A DNA stretch of 39,570 bases, taken from the NCBI GenBank assembly GCA_001800675.1, contig MGVW01000022.1:5130-44699 (forward strand), in the 5' to 3' direction. The position numbers and the translations under genes were made by a program. The notes under the pieces are model-generated. The model searched no databases. It saw only the letters and a list, made by a program, of their open reading frames with translations, and was not told the DNA's origin. Positions 8,997-16,929 of this stretch are shown piece by piece (positions within the stretch are counted from its first letter, which is position 1; each line of letters begins with the position of its first letter). Origin of the DNA: Euryarchaeota archaeon RBG_13_57_23. Its GTDB lineage: Archaea > Thermoplasmatota > Thermoplasmata > UBA10834.

Positions 8997-9764
8997 TCAG
9001 ACAGTCGTCTCTGGGAGCACGATGTCGTCGAATGCCGGGAACGCTGTCTCTACGGGATCCAGTGCTGCGCCGTCAACGAATATGCCCTTCAGGATCACGT
9101 TGACTGAGATGAAATCGCCCTCAGCGTATCCGACTAGCTGCGTGCCGGTCAGATCTGGTAGGGTGACCGTCACCAGAGTCCTAGCCTCGCCGATGACCAC
9201 ATCGACCGCATCTGCCTTGGAGCCGTCAGCAAACAGCGGCTCGCACCCGTTGACCATGAAGCTCGCAGAGATTTCGCCAAGCAACGCGGGTCCATAACCG
9301 ATGTCCAGTTGTCCGACGATCATACCTATTGGTTCAATCGACGCGAGGACGTTCATGTCCGGATCCTCGAAGGCAAGATCTCTGAGGCGCAAGTTCACCG
9401 TGTAGACTACCTTCTGCCACTTCAGGTCTGGATTCCCAGGTGATATGAAGGCGCCCTCCTTGACGGTCATCTCGCGCTTGGCCGCGAAGTCCATTGTGTA
9501 GGCGTCACTGTGCACTACATTGACTTCGCCCGTCAACTCGTCAGTCTGGTAGACGAGGTAATTGGTCCCACTGAGTATCTCCGTGTATTCGACCGGTCCT
9601 GCATACGCTGGTTTCGCTGCCGCACCGAAAACGGTTGCGGCACCGAATGCCAATATCGCACAGACGGCGACCGATAGAACCAAGAACTTGGTTTCGAAGG
9701 GCGATGCCCGTCCGCGGCCCGTCGAGATGCGCCTGGCCAGCTCACTCTTGTATGTCTTCCCCAT
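8997..9764 (-). CDS. Secreted/membrane-anchored protein of unknown function
   Basis: MGKTYKSELARRIS... followed by hydrophobic FLVLSVAVCAILAFGAATVFGAAAKPAYA; ggtgag RBS-like sequence before ATG at 9764. Confidence 0.6.
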   Translation of the reverse strand: MGKTYKSELARRISTGRGRASPFETKFLVLSVAVCAILAFGAATVFGAAAKPAYAGPVEYTEILSGTNYLVYQTDELTGEVNVVHSDAYTMDFAAKREMTVKEGAFISPGNPDLKWQKVVYTVNLRLRDLAFEDPDMNVLASIEPIGMIVGQLDIGYGPALLGEISASFMVNGCEPLFADGSKADAVDVVIGEARTLVTVTLPDLTGTQLVGYAEGDFISVNVILKGIFVDGAALDPVETAFPAFDDIVLPETTV

Positions 9765-10107
9765 TTGCTCACCTTCTTTCGTTTCGGTTTCGAATCTGTC
9801 CCCGGAAGGCAAGCCAGTGAGCGCCAAAGCGCCCCGCCGAGCACCGACGGGCCCCCCGGGTCCTCGATTTCTGCCTTCGCCTTGATTCTAGTCCCGAGTC
9901 GCGACCGGCACGAACACGCTATACGGTTTGTGGTGCAAATATCGAAGGTTAATACATTGCTCGAACAGTCTGGATGAACCCAATTCTCCGCAGCTACTGA
10001 GGGTCCGCCAGCGCGTCGCCGTGCGTGTTCTCGTCTTATCAGCGATTTGACTGCAGATCAAAAACAGAATGAGGTAAAGGGTTTGATTCCCGAGGTGCTC
10101 AAGTCAT

Positions 10108-10497
10108 TCAGGCCGGAGCGCACATGCATTGGGACTGCCACATGTATGGCGTCTCATCCTGCAGCTCAACGTAGTAGAAGTTCCAGAAGTGCACCCAAGG
10201 CTCTAGCGCAGCTGAGTCATCTTCGCTGGCCAAGGTATCGATGCAGGAACCGTCCTTCAGCTGCAGTTTGTCCTGTGTCATATTCTGCAGGCAGTCTCCG
10301 TTCAAGCCACCAGAAGCATCCGTGCTCTCGAGAGTCTCGTTGATGCAGGAACCGTCCTTCAGCTGCAGTTGATCCTGTATCTTGTCCTGTGTCTGGTCGC
10401 AATCACCGCTCATGCTTCCTGCCGCGGCGACCGTAGCGAGCCCGCCGACCAGCACGAAGGCACCAACCATCATCGCGATCCATGTTTTGCCTATCAT
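10108..10497 (-). CDS. Small secreted Cys-rich protein with tandem QDxLQLKDGSCI repeats
   Basis: Signal peptide MIGKTWIAMMVGAFVLVGGLATVAAAG; two GDC...QDxLQLKDGSCI units; ends CMCAPA. Confidence 0.65.
   Translation of the reverse strand: MIGKTWIAMMVGAFVLVGGLATVAAAGSMSGDCDQTQDKIQDQLQLKDGSCINETLESTDASGGLNGDCLQNMTQDKLQLKDGSCIDTLASEDDSAALEPWVHFWNFYYVELQDETPYMWQSQCMCAPA
10240..10370. repeat. Direct repeat with 102-bp period inside the secreted-protein gene
   Basis: gatgcaggaaccgtccttcagctgcagtt occurs exactly at 10240-10268 and 10342-10370. Confidence 0.9.
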
Positions 10498-10709
10498 TTA
10501 GTTTCGCCCCCTCTTGTTCAGAGGATTACTCCGGACCTCTGAGGGAGCAGATTCTGATAAGTGGCTTATGGTACAAGTATCGAAGGCTAGCACAAGATTC
10601 AATGGGATGACTCACGGGTCAGCCAGATAAAATCATGGAAGGTGTTTGGATGGGAACGGCGCAGGATATTCCCGAACAACCGTTCCTTTAGGTTTGTCGT
10701 GCTACGGGA

Positions 10710-11447
10710 CTACCTGTTTCCTTTCCCGCCACCGCCGCCCTTGGTGATCAGCTTGCCGAGGTAGATGTACGCGTCGCCTGCATCCATACCGCCAGTTCCG
10801 CTGACGGGGATCATCGGATCTCCGAGCGGGAGCAGTTCGAATGCCGTCGCATCATCTTCCTCTGCAGCGACGTAGCTCCTGGCAGCCCAGCTGATCGGGT
10901 AGTTAGGCACGTTCACTGAGATCTTAGGAATCCCCGCATCCCAGCCAGTGGTGTCCCACAGCATGCCGTAGATCAGGTGACCAGCCTTGTTTATCTCCCT
11001 GCCGAGCACCTCATCGTCCGCGTCCGTGAAGTCCGCGGTGAAGGTCTCAGTCCTGTCTCCCACGGTCATGGTGACCGATATCACCGGTACTGATACCATC
11101 CAAGTGCTCAGGATCAGGCTCGGGTCCGCTATTAGGTCCGCCTGGTCGTAGACCACTGTTGGGTTATCCATTCTCGCGTTGACAACAATTGGCGTGGTCA
11201 GGTTGTTGTCCACGACGCCGGCCGGAACCTTGAGGACCATCATTTCGATCCTGACGAGGTTCCCGATTCTCCACTGCGGTGTGAACGCCATGTTGTCGGC
11301 GAAGTAAACCGCGTACCCAGGTGCGCTGTCTACCGGTGTGAACGGTATTGGGACAGGTGGCTCCTCTGCTGCTTTCACGATCATCGTCGATGACACCAAG
11401 ACCATTAGCAGTGTCATCGCTATCGCTGCGCCTTTCTTGTGCTTCAT
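10710..11447 (-). CDS. Secreted protein of unknown function with Gly-rich C-terminus
   Basis: Signal peptide MKHKKGAAIAMTLLMVLVSSTMIVKAAE; ends KLITKGGGGGKGNR. Confidence 0.65.
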   Translation of the reverse strand: MKHKKGAAIAMTLLMVLVSSTMIVKAAEEPPVPIPFTPVDSAPGYAVYFADNMAFTPQWRIGNLVRIEMMVLKVPAGVVDNNLTTPIVVNARMDNPTVVYDQADLIADPSLILSTWMVSVPVISVTMTVGDRTETFTADFTDADDEVLGREINKAGHLIYGMLWDTTGWDAGIPKISVNVPNYPISWAARSYVAAEEDDATAFELLPLGDPMIPVSGTGGMDAGDAYIYLGKLITKGGGGGKGNR

Positions 11448-11586
11448 TTGTCACTACTCCTCCCCTACATCATAGCACAGTGCAAAACTGTGTCATGGCA
11501 TTCACGTCAGACAGAATATTAGTAGATTGTAGTACAATCCTCAACATAACGCCGTTACCAGAAATCGACAAAACGGTCAAATCTTG

Positions 11587-11602
11587 GTTGACGAACGTCA
11601 AC
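11587..11602. promoter_or_regulatory. Inverted repeat GTTGACG-AA-CGTCAAC between divergent secreted-protein genes
   Basis: Perfect 7+2+7 inverted repeat in the intergenic region. Confidence 0.45.
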
Positions 11603-11745
11603 TCAACCACAGGACTTCACGCCACACTTTCGGGCACAGACTATATGTGGAAGGTACCGAGGGAGGATCAAGACCGTCTCTGGCATCGACGTTCTATGCG
11701 TGTACCAAATAGATTATTACACCGGGAAATAATGAAGCACTGCCC

Positions 11746-12996
11746 ATGACGCTAGCGAACATGAAGTCGATGACAGTCGCAGCAATCTTGATGCTGGGCA
11801 TTCTAGTGCTGCCGGATCTGCCGAGCACATCTGCTTCGCAGGAAGAGATCACATACACCATGACCGCAGACAAGGTCACGATCAACACGCCGAACATGAC
11901 AGTGGCGCTTTCTACGCACTTTCCGGCTGCCGTCGCCTTCACGAAGGGCAACGAGAGCGGACTTGGAGACGGTTTCGTCCTTTCCGCCATACTTGGGTAC
12001 AACAGGAGCATGGATGGACTGCTCAACCTCAGCTCCGTGCCATACCACGCGCCTCTTGACAACGCTACTTGGTCTCTGCTCGGTCCAGTTCAGGAGACCG
12101 ATACAGAACTGGGTCATTCGATAACCGTGTCTCTATTCGCATCGCTGAACATCGTGAAGAGACCCTTCAACTCGGGTGGTGGAGGCTCAGGGGGCTCGGG
12201 AGGCGCTGGCGCGGTGACGATACAAAACTGGGCAAATGTGACAGTCAAATACGTGGTCACGACCCGCAACTACTCTCAATCCTTCGACTTGCTTTCGAAC
12301 TCCCCAGCGTATCCAGTAAATGGCACGACAGAAATCAAGTTCGATGTGGATATCGAACCCAAGAAACCGCTGGATGTGGACATGCTCGCACTGGACATCG
12401 GCCTGATGAAGATGGACAATTCCAGCTTCGCGCCCCTGGCGACCGTAGGCCCATACCTGTTCAGAGGCTATCAGGCGAACGGTCTGAGCATCAGCGACCC
12501 GTCCTTGAATGAGACCGACGGGACCACTCCATTGATGCACGAGTTCACCTACAAGTACGAGTACAAGCAGATGTTCTGCTATCTCAACGAGACCAATGCC
12601 ACCGAGGGCTACTTCTCATGGGCGAACCGAGCTATGCTCAGCTGGTCCGGAGCCAACGACACACTCGCGAACGTCAGCACGTACTACAGGACGGACGGAG
12701 AATCCTTGAGGGTCTACACGGCCGTGCCCCTAGATGTCGAAGTGACCAGGATCGTCTGCGACCCGAGCATCGGCGTGTTCACCGTCAGCACCTCAGGTAA
12801 CGGGGGTGTCATCGACTATCCGGACGGCTTCTTGTCAGGCTCCTGGATATTTTCATTCGCGCTGGGAGCTGTGATTGGCGCCGCAGTCGTTGGCGGGGTG
12901 GGTGTGTACGTTCTCGTAAGGAGAGGTTCTCAGGATGAGGATCCCGCGGAAGTAGTCTCACTGGAGAAGAACAGGTACTACCGCGGAAAGCCGTGA
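11746..12996 (+). CDS. Secreted surface protein with C-terminal TM anchor
   Basis: Signal peptide, many NxS/T sequons, Gly/Ser-rich linker NSGGGGSGGSGGAGA, C-terminal IFSFALGAVIGAAVVGGVGVYVLVRR. Confidence 0.7.
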   Translation: MTLANMKSMTVAAILMLGILVLPDLPSTSASQEEITYTMTADKVTINTPNMTVALSTHFPAAVAFTKGNESGLGDGFVLSAILGYNRSMDGLLNLSSVPYHAPLDNATWSLLGPVQETDTELGHSITVSLFASLNIVKRPFNSGGGGSGGSGGAGAVTIQNWANVTVKYVVTTRNYSQSFDLLSNSPAYPVNGTTEIKFDVDIEPKKPLDVDMLALDIGLMKMDNSSFAPLATVGPYLFRGYQANGLSISDPSLNETDGTTPLMHEFTYKYEYKQMFCYLNETNATEGYFSWANRAMLSWSGANDTLANVSTYYRTDGESLRVYTAVPLDVEVTRIVCDPSIGVFTVSTSGNGGVIDYPDGFLSGSWIFSFALGAVIGAAVVGGVGVYVLVRRGSQDEDPAEVVSLEKNRYYRGKP

Positions 12997-13009
12997 TCTG
13001 TTCTTTTGG

Positions 13010-13573
13010 CTAGACTCGGTGTTTGTCTTCCTTCCGAGCAGGTTCGCTGGGTGACTTCCTGGCGACGTAGGCGGCCACGAAATCGTCAACCAGTTTGTCG
13101 AGGAAGGTTCGCCTGTACACTATCAGAAGGTCGGCGACCTTGTCGGGATCGATCACAGTCATCTTCGACTCCCTCCCAATCTTGTCGACCTTAATCACGC
13201 CCATCGAGGAGAGCTTGCTGGTATGGTAGGACAGGGTCCCTCCCGATATCGTGAAGTTCACCAGCAGCTCCCCGTGAGTGGTGCCAGGATTCATCAGCAA
13301 GAAGAGGACTATGCCTCGGGGAATCTCCTGCCTGAGCGCCGAGAGTATGCGCTGCTTGTCCTTGTCGATCTGCCCTCCTGGGAAGTATCTGGAGAAGTTC
13401 TCGGCCTTGTCCACGGTCAACAACCCTCTCACCACGAGGTGGTTGAGGTGGTATTCGAGGACCCCTATCGACAGGTTCGTGCGCCTCTGTATCTCCCTGA
13501 AGTGCACTCCGGGGTTCGTGCGGACGCACTCGTATATCCTCTTGCGGCTCGCTAGGTCAAGCGGATCCTTCAG
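13010..13573 (-). CDS. Winged-helix transcriptional regulator (tandem wHTH)
   Basis: RKRIYECVRTNPGVHFREIQRRTNLSIGVLEYHLNHLVVRGLLTV and second wHTH MNPGTTHGELLVNFTISGGTLSYHTSKLSSMGVI. 5' end uncertain: track start is GTG at 13507, but the domain extends upstream to about CTG 13573. Confidence 0.7.
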   Translation of the reverse strand: MKDPLDLASRKRIYECVRTNPGVHFREIQRRTNLSIGVLEYHLNHLVVRGLLTVDKAENFSRYFPGGQIDKDKQRILSALRQEIPRGIVLFLLMNPGTTHGELLVNFTISGGTLSYHTSKLSSMGVIKVDKIGRESKMTVIDPDKVADLLIVYRRTFLDKLVDDFVAAYVARKSPSEPARKEDKHRV

Positions 13574-13847
13574 CCAACCTCCCCCTCACCCTGCCCGCCA
13601 TCACCGCGACAACGAGTATGGCCGTCCCTGACGCAATTATGAAAATCCCGTCGACGTCGGCCAGCCAGTCGGTCGCATGACCCATAATGAGCACCGCAAC
13701 ATCGAAGGCTGCCGAGGCAGCGAGGAAGTAACATGACAGCGCGAGAAGCTTGACCCCGCTCCTCTTGTATGAGACGAGACAGATGACGAAAAGCAGGACT
13801 GAGACCGCCAGGAGCAAGCCCAGCATTGTATCCACCAGCACTATCAT
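13557..13847 (-). CDS. Small membrane protein (3 predicted TM helices)
   Basis: MIVLVDTMLGLLLAVSVLLFVICLVSYKRSGVKLLALSCYFLAASAAFDVAVLIMGHATDWLADVDGIFIIASGTAILVVAVMAGR. Confidence 0.55.
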   Translation of the reverse strand: MIVLVDTMLGLLLAVSVLLFVICLVSYKRSGVKLLALSCYFLAASAAFDVAVLIMGHATDWLADVDGIFIIASGTAILVVAVMAGRVRGRLAEGSA

Positions 13848-13913
13848 TCGATGACCTAGCTTCTCTGTATGCTCTAGTGCTAAATAATATGTCTGGGATG
13901 GAGCTCCGCCCTA

Positions 13914-14531
13914 TTGGAATGGCTTAATAGCGGTGAGGGCTTTTCGGGCATTGCGGGGTGTCAGTCCACGCCCAAGATATCGTTCGTGACGACGAATGTT
14001 GGCAAGTTCAAGGAGATATCCGCGCTGATGCGTGAGCGGGGCGTTCAGCTAGAACACCTGAGGACCCCCTACCCTGAGATCCAGGCGGAATCCTTGGAGA
14101 TCACCATCATCCCGGGCCTCCAGTGGCTCTTGGAGAAGTACGAGAAGCCGCTCATGATTGACGACTCGGGCCTGTTCGTAGAATCCCTCAAGGGGTTTCC
14201 AGGAGTGTATTCCTCATATGTCTTCAAGACCGTCGGCTGTGACGGCATTCTCAACCTGATGAGGGGCATCAGTGATAGGCGCGCAAGGTTCGAGTGCTGC
14301 ATAGGGTTCATCGCTCCAGGAAAGGACCCGTTCATCGCTAAGGGCGTTTCGAAGGGTACAATCGCGCTCGCGAGGGCAGGGACTAGCGGATTCGGGTACG
14401 ACCCGATCTTCATCCCCGAGGGGTCGGACAAGACTTATGCCCAGATTGAGGTCAATGAGAAGAACAAGACGTCTCACAGAGGCAGAGCAGTCGAAGTGTT
14501 CCTACGGGAACTGCCAAGACTTCTACGCTGA
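13914..14531 (+). CDS. rdgB: XTP/dITP pyrophosphatase (RdgB/HAM1 family)
   Basis: ISFVTTNVGKFKEI...MIDDSGLFVESLKGFPGVYSSYV...GTSGFGYDPIFIPEG...KNKTSHRGRA. Start codon uncertain (TTG). Confidence 0.9.
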   Translation: MEWLNSGEGFSGIAGCQSTPKISFVTTNVGKFKEISALMRERGVQLEHLRTPYPEIQAESLEITIIPGLQWLLEKYEKPLMIDDSGLFVESLKGFPGVYSSYVFKTVGCDGILNLMRGISDRRARFECCIGFIAPGKDPFIAKGVSKGTIALARAGTSGFGYDPIFIPEGSDKTYAQIEVNEKNKTSHRGRAVEVFLRELPRLLR

Positions 14532-14593
14532 TGCGACACCAATCCTTTTATTGAGGGCTGTGATAATCCCGTAACCGGGACCAGTGCCATCGT

Positions 14594-14667
14594 GGGGTAG
14601 TGGTCTAGCTTGGTATGATACGTGCTTTGGGAGCATGAGGTCATCGGTTCAAATCCGATCTACCCCA
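14594..14667 (+). tRNA. tRNA-Pro(UGG)
   Basis: Acceptor ggggtag/ctacccc, anticodon stem-loop cgtgc-tttggga-gcatg (anticodon TGG), T-arm atcgg-ttcaaat-ccgat. Confidence 0.92.
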
Positions 14668-14695
14668 CCTCACCCAAGCTTGTCTTTTCGTTTCA

Positions 14696-16120
14696 TCATG
14701 AGAGTGCATACAACGCAATTCCGTGGAGCGTGAATGCGAGTCCCAGGAACGTGATAGTGAACGCGAACAGGAAATCCTTCCTTCTATGCCAGACTATTCT
14801 CTCAGTGTCCGAGTTCATGAAGTTCTTCTCGATATCGAACAGGTAGACCGCCGCTATCATGCCCGCGAACGTAAGAAGGTTCATGAATCCAAGCGCTGCG
14901 AACATCTTCAGATCCGGTCCGAACGGCCTGTAGACGACCCAGCCAGCTGTGATGCTCGCGAGAACCGAGGCTCCAACGAGCGCTGCCAGGATGACCATCC
15001 AGCTGTTGTGATACACGAGATTGGTGGCTGCAACGCCAAGCTCCCATTGAGACTCGATCCAGAGGTCCTCTGTTAGATAGCTCGAAGGTCCTGCCATCGT
15101 TATGATCGTGAACTCGACATCACTCATATCTCCCATATCCAGATTCCTCGCCTTGAGCTCGTTCTGGAAGAACCACACGTTCTGCATGCTGACGTAGTAG
15201 GATGGGTCAACGCAGTGGTATACGTCGACCATTCCCTCCTCGTCGTCATCCTGGAACCGGACCGGGTCTGCTCTCCCCAGCACCTGGATGGTCATGGGGA
15301 TCTCGTGGTCATCGTAGATGCTCGTGAGCTTGAGAGGGTAGTACATCCTCGTGGTTGGGAAAGTAACAGAGACCCCGAGTCGATAGACGTAGCCTCCATA
15401 TCCCCACTGTTTCTGGGATTGGTTCGTGAAAGCGTCGATGTCCGATATCCAGGAAGCGACGAACGAGTAATCTTGACCAACATACTCGTCCAGGCGGTCA
15501 AGAGCCAGAGGTGACAACTCAAGGCCCTTCTCAGCGAGATAGCCGTCTATCGCTGTGGACTCGCCCGCGGATATCAGTTCGCTGGACAGTCCGAAGGCTT
15601 CGACGTGCTCCGATATCACCACACCTGAAATGCCATCGGAGGTGCCTTCGACCTCCTCGGAGAGCAACGGTCGTCCACCGCCATACCAGCCCGTCTGTGT
15701 TTCGCTAGATAGTCCGAGGGCCAAGAGCGGGTAGAGCTGAGAGCCGTAGACCCAGACGAAATTTTCGTCGACCTCCCTTCTCGCCAAGCTACTCAGGAAG
15801 TATCCGTCGAGTGAGTTGATAGTCTGGACGATCGTGATGTTTGCAGCATTTGGCTCACTGGGTATCGGGAAGAACCAGACGGCCTGTGCGCCGGCCTGCA
15901 AGCTGTTCGCCGAGATGCTCGCCTGAATGATCAGATTCTCCTTTCCGTCGACGAGGCTGATCATTGCGAACTGGGAATCCTCCATGGCAAGTTCCCATGT
16001 GTCGTAAGCCGGCACATAGACATGACTCACGCCATCAGCAGCCGCGCCGAGAGCGGTCAAGGGCAGCACTGTGAATATCGCCACAAGTCCGACGATGAAC
16101 CTCCTAATCACGCAAACCAC
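14696..16120 (-). CDS. Secreted/membrane protein, possibly DUF2330-like
   Basis: Signal peptide, N-terminal DSQFAMISLVDGKENLIIQASISANSLQAGAQAVWFFPIPSEP, C-terminal TM helices. Confidence 0.55.
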   Translation of the reverse strand: MVCVIRRFIVGLVAIFTVLPLTALGAAADGVSHVYVPAYDTWELAMEDSQFAMISLVDGKENLIIQASISANSLQAGAQAVWFFPIPSEPNAANITIVQTINSLDGYFLSSLARREVDENFVWVYGSQLYPLLALGLSSETQTGWYGGGRPLLSEEVEGTSDGISGVVISEHVEAFGLSSELISAGESTAIDGYLAEKGLELSPLALDRLDEYVGQDYSFVASWISDIDAFTNQSQKQWGYGGYVYRLGVSVTFPTTRMYYPLKLTSIYDDHEIPMTIQVLGRADPVRFQDDDEEGMVDVYHCVDPSYYVSMQNVWFFQNELKARNLDMGDMSDVEFTIITMAGPSSYLTEDLWIESQWELGVAATNLVYHNSWMVILAALVGASVLASITAGWVVYRPFGPDLKMFAALGFMNLLTFAGMIAAVYLFDIEKNFMNSDTERIVWHRRKDFLFAFTITFLGLAFTLHGIALYALS

Positions 16121-16201
16121 CGTTTAGTATTACGGGGCGACCCGCTATATTAACGGTGTGCGCGCGTTGACCTGGAAGTCATTCCTCTGCACTAGCACGC
16201 T

Positions 16202-16771
16202 TCACGGCGGGACTTTCTTGCGCTTGAGCTCCATGCCAACGCTCCATGCGCTTCCCAATTTCCTGCCCAGGCTCCAGTAGCCTCGGTCGTTCATCACGAA
16301 CAGCAGCGGGTCGACCTTGGCAAAATTGACCACTCCGCTGTCGAGGACCTCCTCGTCAGAGTAGGTTTCGACGACCTTCCCAACGAAGATGTCGTGGCTC
16401 TCGAAATCGAAAGTGTGAGTCAGTTCGCACTCCATGTTGATTGGGCACTCCTCGATCAAGGGCGCGGTCTTGAGCGCCCCATAGAACACCTTGAACATCT
16501 TGGCCTTGTCCTCTTTCTTTCCGGAGACGAGCCCGCAGTAGTCAGTCTCCTTCATGAGTTTAGTGCCTGGGATGTTGACGCTGAACGTCCCGTTCTCTTT
16601 GATGCCCTGGTTCGTGTAGTGAGATTTCGACATACTCATCGAGACCGAGCCAGGATCCACGATGCCGACATGTGCCATCGTTATGAAGTTCGGCTTTCCG
16701 TTGACCTGCGCGCCCACCAATACCGTGGGCAAGGGGTAGAGGCAATTCTTTGCTCCGAGCTGTTTCTTCAT
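16202..16771 (-). CDS. Flavin reductase-like FMN-binding protein (flavoredoxin family)
   Basis: MKKQLGAKNCLYPLPTVLVGAQVNGKPNFITMAHVGIVDPGSVSMSMSKSHYTNQGIKENGTFSVNIPG. Confidence 0.8.
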   Translation of the reverse strand: MKKQLGAKNCLYPLPTVLVGAQVNGKPNFITMAHVGIVDPGSVSMSMSKSHYTNQGIKENGTFSVNIPGTKLMKETDYCGLVSGKKEDKAKMFKVFYGALKTAPLIEECPINMECELTHTFDFESHDIFVGKVVETYSDEEVLDSGVVNFAKVDPLLFVMNDRGYWSLGRKLGSAWSVGMELKRKKVPP

Positions 16772-16929
16772 CCCCGTCCCATCCGAGTTACGAATTGCAG
16801 TATCATCTATAAGAGAGGGAGCCTTCCGAAGGGGAATGGCATTAGCATACGGTGCCCCCTGCACTTACTCTATATAGCCGGACCCTATACCGAATTTTTG
16901 GAAGAGGCCTTTTTGGAGGCCTGAATGGC

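Noticed and set aside
10240-10370. Repeated 29-nt sequence as a possible CRISPR unit
   Set aside because: Only two copies, in frame within one ORF, with the spacer coding for homologous protein; it is a coding tandem repeat.
12170-12215. Gly/Ser-rich stretch as a microsatellite or recombination site
   Set aside because: It reads as a normal interdomain linker in a surface protein, with imperfect DNA repeats.
16905-16923. AGGCCT...AGGCCT near the kamA start as an operator
   Set aside because: Short restriction-site-like palindromes in a GC-rich genome with no supporting context.
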